From the NCBI RefSeq assembly GCF_030540825.1, contig NZ_JAUOEO010000002.1, positions 248,001 to 312,000 of the forward strand: a DNA stretch of 64,000 bases, read 5' to 3'. Of the stretch, positions 60,127 through 64,000 are shown in pieces. The translations under genes were made by a program, and so were the position numbers. How positions within the stretch are numbered: position 1 is the first letter of the stretch; every line of letters begins with the position of its first letter. Below the pieces are notes generated by a model. The model was not told where the DNA came from. It saw nothing but the letters and a program-made list of their open reading frames with translations, and made no database searches. This DNA is from Flavivirga spongiicola. Lineage in GTDB: Bacteria > Bacteroidota > Bacteroidia > Flavobacteriales > Flavobacteriaceae.

Positions 60127-63100
60127 ATGAAAAAAACATATTATAATATATTTTTATTCATATCGATCTTATTTATAAGCAACTATGGATATAGTCAATG
60201 TGCCACAGATGTACCAACAGCAGAACGTGATGCTTTAATAGCATTATATAACGCTACAGATGGAGCAAACTGGACAAACAACACGAATTGGAATACAACG
60301 GCATGTGTAAGTGATTGGTATGGGGTGACGGTTACTAATGGGACAGTTTGGGTTTTAGATCTAAAAAACAACAATTTATCTGGATCAATACCCACAGAAA
60401 TAGGTAATTTACCTAATCTTGTAAGCTTAGATTTGGGTACTAATAATTTAATAGGGTCAATACCATCTCAGATAGGGAATTTATCCAATCTTTCATTATT
60501 AAGGTTAAATAATAATCAGTTAACAAATTCTATTCCATCAGAAATAGGAAATTTATCCAGTCTTAGTTCTTTATACCTGCCTTTTAATAATCTTTCAGGA
60601 CCAATCCCTTCAACTATAGGAAACTTGACTAATCTGACATCATTAGCCTTAATGCAAAATGACTTAACTGGATCAATCCCATTTTCAATAGGAAATTTAA
60701 CGAATCTTAGTTCTATTACCTTATATTCAAATCAATTAACAGGCTCCATTCCAGTGGAGTTAGGGAATTTATCTAATTTAACTTCCTTACTATTAGGTAG
60801 TAACCAATTGAGTGGTTCTATTCCTTCTCAACTAGGAAGTTTATCGAGTCTTACAACTCTAAATTTCAATGGTAATCAATTGACAGGAACAATACCTTCA
60901 GAACTTGGTAATTTATCATCATTATTGAATTTATCATTAGGTTCTAATAAATTAACAGGGTCTATTCCACCAGAGCTCGGTAGTTTACCATTATTACATA
61001 CTTTATCTCTGTTTAATAATCTATTAACGGGATCTATTCCACCAGAGCTGGGTAATTTATCATCATTATTGAATTTATCATTAGGTTCTAATAAATTAAC
61101 AGGGTCTATTCCATCAGAGTTTGGTAGTTTATCATTATTACAGAATTTAACTCTGTCTGATAACCAATTAGAAGGATCAATTCCACTAGAATTTGGAAAT
61201 TTATCGTCATTACAGTATTTGTATATATATGATAATAAATTAACAGGCAATATACCTTCTTCGATAAGTTTAATTACATCTTTAAATATATTTAGGTTTC
61301 AAAATAACAATTTTATTTTCAGGGATTTCGAAAGCGAACATCCTACCTATATAAGTAATTTAACTAATTACGGATACACCCCCCAAGCCAAAGTAGATCA
61401 AGTTGAAACACCAACAGTCACAGAAGGTAATAGTTACACATTTACAACAAGTTTAAGTAGTCCCAATAATAGTTACCAATGGTATAAAGATGGTACGGCA
61501 ATTGTTGGAGCCACCAGTAAAGATTATACTATTAATCCAGTAGCTTTAACAGACGCAGGTGTATACCATGTAGTAGCTACAAACAGTATTGTTACTGGGC
61601 TTACTTTAGAACGAAATACAATTACCCTAGGGGTAACAGCAGATACTTGTGTTGTATCTACTACCGAGCGGGATGCTTTAATGGCTTTATATAATGCTAC
61701 AGATGGTGCTAATTGGACTAATAATACTAACTGGGGAACGTCTGCTCCCGTTTGTGATTGGTATGGGGTGACGGTTGTTAATGGGAATGTTACAGAGTTG
61801 GATCTTCATAATAATCAATTAATAGGAACTATACCTTCAAATATAAGTGATTTACCTAATTTAAAGGCAATAATGTTTTTTGATAATCAACTAAATGGAG
61901 CTATACCTCCAGAAATTGGTAACCTATCTAATCTTGAATCTTTACTTTTGTATAGAAATCAATTAAGCGAATTACCCCCAGAACTTGGTAGTTTATCTAA
62001 TCTTAAATATTTTTACGCTCATCTTAATCAGTTTAGTGGTTCTATACCCCCAGAGTATGGAGCTCTAGAATCATTGCTCCATTTAGATTTAAAAAATAAT
62101 CAATTAAGTGGATCGATACCGTTAGAGTTTGGTGACTTATCTAATCTTGAAATCTTGGCTCTTTCAGCTAATCAATTAAGTGGAACTATATCACCAGAGT
62201 TTGGTAACTTATCTAATTTAAGTATTTTACAATTAGATAATAACCAACTTACAGGAGACATTCCTGCATTTTCAAGTTCTTTAACTCGTCTTTGGTTCAA
62301 TACAAATGCTTTTGTTTTTAGTAATTTCGAAAACGAACACAATACTTACACAACAAACCTAACATCATATAGTTACAGCCCCCAAGCCAAAGTAGATCAA
62401 GTTGAAACACCAACAATTCTAGAAGGCAATAGTTATACATTTACAACAAGCTTAAGCAGTCCCAATAATAGTTACCAGTGGTATAAAGATGACGTAGCAA
62501 TTGTTGGAGCCACCAGTAAAGATTACACCATAAATTCTATGGCTTTAACAGATGCAGGAGTGTACCATGTATTAGCTACTAATAGTATAGTAACTGGACT
62601 TACTTTAGAGCGTAATACGATTACCCTAGCTGTAACAGCAGATCCTTGCGGTGTGTCTACAGCCGAGCGTGATGCTTTAATGGCTTTATATAATGCTACA
62701 GATGGTACTAATTGGACTAATAATACTAACTGGGGAACGTCTGCTCCCGTTTGTGATTGGTATGGGGTGACGGTTACTAATGGAAGTGTTATTAGGTTGG
62801 GACTTTCTAATAATCAGCTAGTGGGAAATATTCCTACTGAATTAGAAAATTTATCTGATCTTGAGTTTTTGCACTTATCTACAAATCAATTAACAGGTAG
62901 TATTCCTGTAAGCTTAGGTAACCTTATTAAGTTAAAGACCTTATGGCTTGGTGAAAATAATTTATCAGGCACTATACCCTCAGAATTAGGAAACTTATCT
63001 GCTCTTGAGAATTTATCTTTTCTTAATAACCAATTAACAGGAAATATTCCACTCTCAATAAATTTAATAAGTACTTTAAATTATTTCTATTTCGATACTA

Positions 63101-64000
63101 ATAGTTTTGTATTTAGCGATTTTGAAAACGAGCATATTTCTTATACTAACAACCTTATAACTTATAATTACAGCCCTCAAGCCAAAGTAGATCAAGTTGA
63201 AACACCAACAATTCTAGAAGGTAATAGTTACACATTTACGACAAGTTTAAGCAGTCCCAATAACAGTTACCAATGGTATAAAGACGGTGCAGCAATTGTT
63301 GGCGCTACCAATAAAGATTATACTATTAATCCAGTAGCTTTAACAGATGCAGGTGTATACCATGTCATAGCTACAAACAGTATTGTCACAGGACTTACTT
63401 TAGAGCGTAACACAATTACCCTAGCAGTAACAGCAGATACTTGCGGTGTATCTACTGCCGAGCGGGATGCTTTAATGGCTTTATATAATGCTACAGATGG
63501 TGCTAATTGGACCAATACCTTAGCCAATAACCAACCTTGGGATATTAATGTGCCTGTTTGTGATTGGTATGGGGTGACGGTAACTAATGGGGGGGTTACA
63601 AGATTAGAACTTAATGGTAATCAGTTAGCGGGTAATATTCCAATTGAGTTAGAAAACTTATCAAATCTTACACACTTGTATTTAAACCAGAATCAATTAA
63701 CAGGCAGTATACCACCTGAATTAGGAAACTTATCACAACTTAAAAGGATATATTTTTATACAAATCAATTAACAGGAACTCTTCCATCTCAACTTGGTGA
63801 TTTATCTAATCTTACACATTTGCATTTATATAATAATCAACTAACAGGAAATATTCCAACGCAGTTAGGAGACTTATCTAATCTTCGGTTTTTATACCTT
63901 GGTAGTAATCAGTTAACGGGTACAATTCCAACGCAGTTAGGAAGTTTGTCTTTCCTGACTGTATTGGAATTATATAGTAATCAACTTTCTGGTAATATAC
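60127..64000 (+). CDS. Giant LRR/Ig-like repeat protein (partial)
   Basis: Open from ATG 60127 to the window edge (about 1290 codons, 3' end missing). Signal peptide MKKTYYNIFLFISILFISNY cut near YSQ. It is built of modules: a cap (ERDALMALYNATDG, NWTNNTNW, CDWYGVTV), a run of plant-type leucine-rich repeats (L-x-x-N-x-L-x-G-x-I-P-x-E-(L/I)-G-N), then an Ig-like domain (YQWYKDG, LTDAGVYHVVATNS). Cap starts lie near 60199, 61648, 62647 and 63448; Ig-like domains near 61381-61640, 62376-62640 and 63171-63440. The first module has about 13 LRRs. Likely a surface adhesin or recognition protein. The C-terminal anchor is outside the window. Confidence 0.85.
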   Translation, partial: MKKTYYNIFLFISILFISNYGYSQCATDVPTAERDALIALYNATDGANWTNNTNWNTTACVSDWYGVTVTNGTVWVLDLKNNNLSGSIPTEIGNLPNLVSLDLGTNNLIGSIPSQIGNLSNLSLLRLNNNQLTNSIPSEIGNLSSLSSLYLPFNNLSGPIPSTIGNLTNLTSLALMQNDLTGSIPFSIGNLTNLSSITLYSNQLTGSIPVELGNLSNLTSLLLGSNQLSGSIPSQLGSLSSLTTLNFNGNQLTGTIPSELGNLSSLLNLSLGSNKLTGSIPPELGSLPLLHTLSLFNNLLTGSIPPELGNLSSLLNLSLGSNKLTGSIPSEFGSLSLLQNLTLSDNQLEGSIPLEFGNLSSLQYLYIYDNKLTGNIPSSISLITSLNIFRFQNNNFIFRDFESEHPTYISNLTNYGYTPQAKVDQVETPTVTEGNSYTFTTSLSSPNNSYQWYKDGTAIVGATSKDYTINPVALTDAGVYHVVATNSIVTGLTLERNTITLGVTADTCVVSTTERDALMALYNATDGANWTNNTNWGTSAPVCDWYGVTVVNGNVTELDLHNNQLIGTIPSNISDLPNLKAIMFFDNQLNGAIPPEIGNLSNLESLLLYRNQLSELPPELGSLSNLKYFYAHLNQFSGSIPPEYGALESLLHLDLKNNQLSGSIPLEFGDLSNLEILALSANQLSGTISPEFGNLSNLSILQLDNNQLTGDIPAFSSSLTRLWFNTNAFVFSNFENEHNTYTTNLTSYSYSPQAKVDQVETPTILEGNSYTFTTSLSSPNNSYQWYKDDVAIVGATSKDYTINSMALTDAGVYHVLATNSIVTGLTLERNTITLAVTADPCGVSTAERDALMALYNATDGTNWTNNTNWGTSAPVCDWYGVTVTNGSVIRLGLSNNQLVGNIPTELENLSDLEFLHLSTNQLTGSIPVSLGNLIKLKTLWLGENNLSGTIPSELGNLSALENLSFLNNQLTGNIPLSINLISTLNYFYFDTNSFVFSDFENEHISYTNNLITYNYSPQAKVDQVETPTILEGNSYTFTTSLSSPNNSYQWYKDGAAIVGATNKDYTINPVALTDAGVYHVIATNSIVTGLTLERNTITLAVTADTCGVSTAERDALMALYNATDGANWTNTLANNQPWDINVPVCDWYGVTVTNGGVTRLELNGNQLAGNIPIELENLSNLTHLYLNQNQLTGSIPPELGNLSQLKRIYFYTNQLTGTLPSQLGDLSNLTHLHLYNNQLTGNIPTQLGDLSNLRFLYLGSNQLTGTIPTQLGSLSFLTVLELYSNQLSGNI
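60907..61113 (+). repeat. Exact 63-bp direct repeat inside LRR region
   Basis: The 63 bp from 60907 to 60969 recur without change at 61051 to 61113, a spacing of 144 bp, exactly two 24-residue LRRs. The identity at DNA level shows recent expansion by two-repeat units. Confidence 0.85.

Noticed and set aside
60876..61250. 124-codon minus-strand frame with repeats
   Set aside because: It is the antisense of the LRR repeats; the plus frame has signal peptide, cap and LRR consensus.

Overview
The window comes from a low-GC member of the Bacteroidota, most likely a marine flavobacterium (family Flavobacteriaceae). This is inferred from the AT-rich sequence, TAnnTTTG-type promoter elements, TonB-dependent receptors with an N-terminal carboxypeptidase-regulatory-like domain, lipoproteins with acidic residues after the lipidated cysteine, large SpvB/RHS-like surface proteins, and a hexuronate operon with a TRAP transporter. 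No rRNA, tRNA or CRISPR array was seen.

Left part (1-13.1 kb). A decayed repeat protein is broken by an in-frame TGA and is followed by two small exported proteins of unknown function. A LacI-type regulator diverges from a uronate operon: SDR oxidoreductase, mannonate dehydratase, glucuronate isomerase and TRAP DctP-DctQ-DctM. A perfect -7 box abuts a LacI-like palindrome in front of it. The operon ends at a long REP-like palindrome and a degraded IS1182-type transposase. A lipoprotein with four calcium-loop-like repeats and a 189-bp MITE-like element follow.

Thiamine region (13.2-19.5 kb, minus strand). A TPP riboswitch precedes thiS-thiC-(TenI-like)-thiD-thiE-thiG-thiH. No thiF is present in the operon.

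Iron region (20-31.7 kb). It holds a membrane-anchored zincin, a PchR-like AraC regulator divergent from a siderophore receptor plus DUF4198 protein, and a RIC-like di-iron protein. A second receptor operon carries DUF3325-like, DUF3649-like and PepSY membrane proteins. The two receptor promoters share a similar palindrome (TATTTAG-A-nTAAATA), probably an iron-dependent operator.

Secretion/surface region (32-64 kb). Two response regulators come first; one is a LytTR protein whose receiver has lost its phosphorylation residues. A contiguous run of about 14 genes then encodes a type II secretion/type IV pilus-like machine: four pilin-like proteins, GspF, a minimal prepilin peptidase, GspE, secretin, GspL/PilM-N, GspM/PilO, an FN3-like lipoprotein, GspC/PilP and a Skp-like protein. 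Directly downstream, on the same strand and nearly without gaps, are a small lipoprotein, three modular fibre-like proteins sharing FN3 modules and a C-terminal module, a 2065-residue SpvB/RHS-like protein, and a giant LRR/Ig-like protein that runs off the window. None of the finished surface proteins shows an obvious type IX sorting domain. My main hypothesis is that this is a Bacteroidota T2SS-like machine encoded together with its own large surface or secreted substrates.
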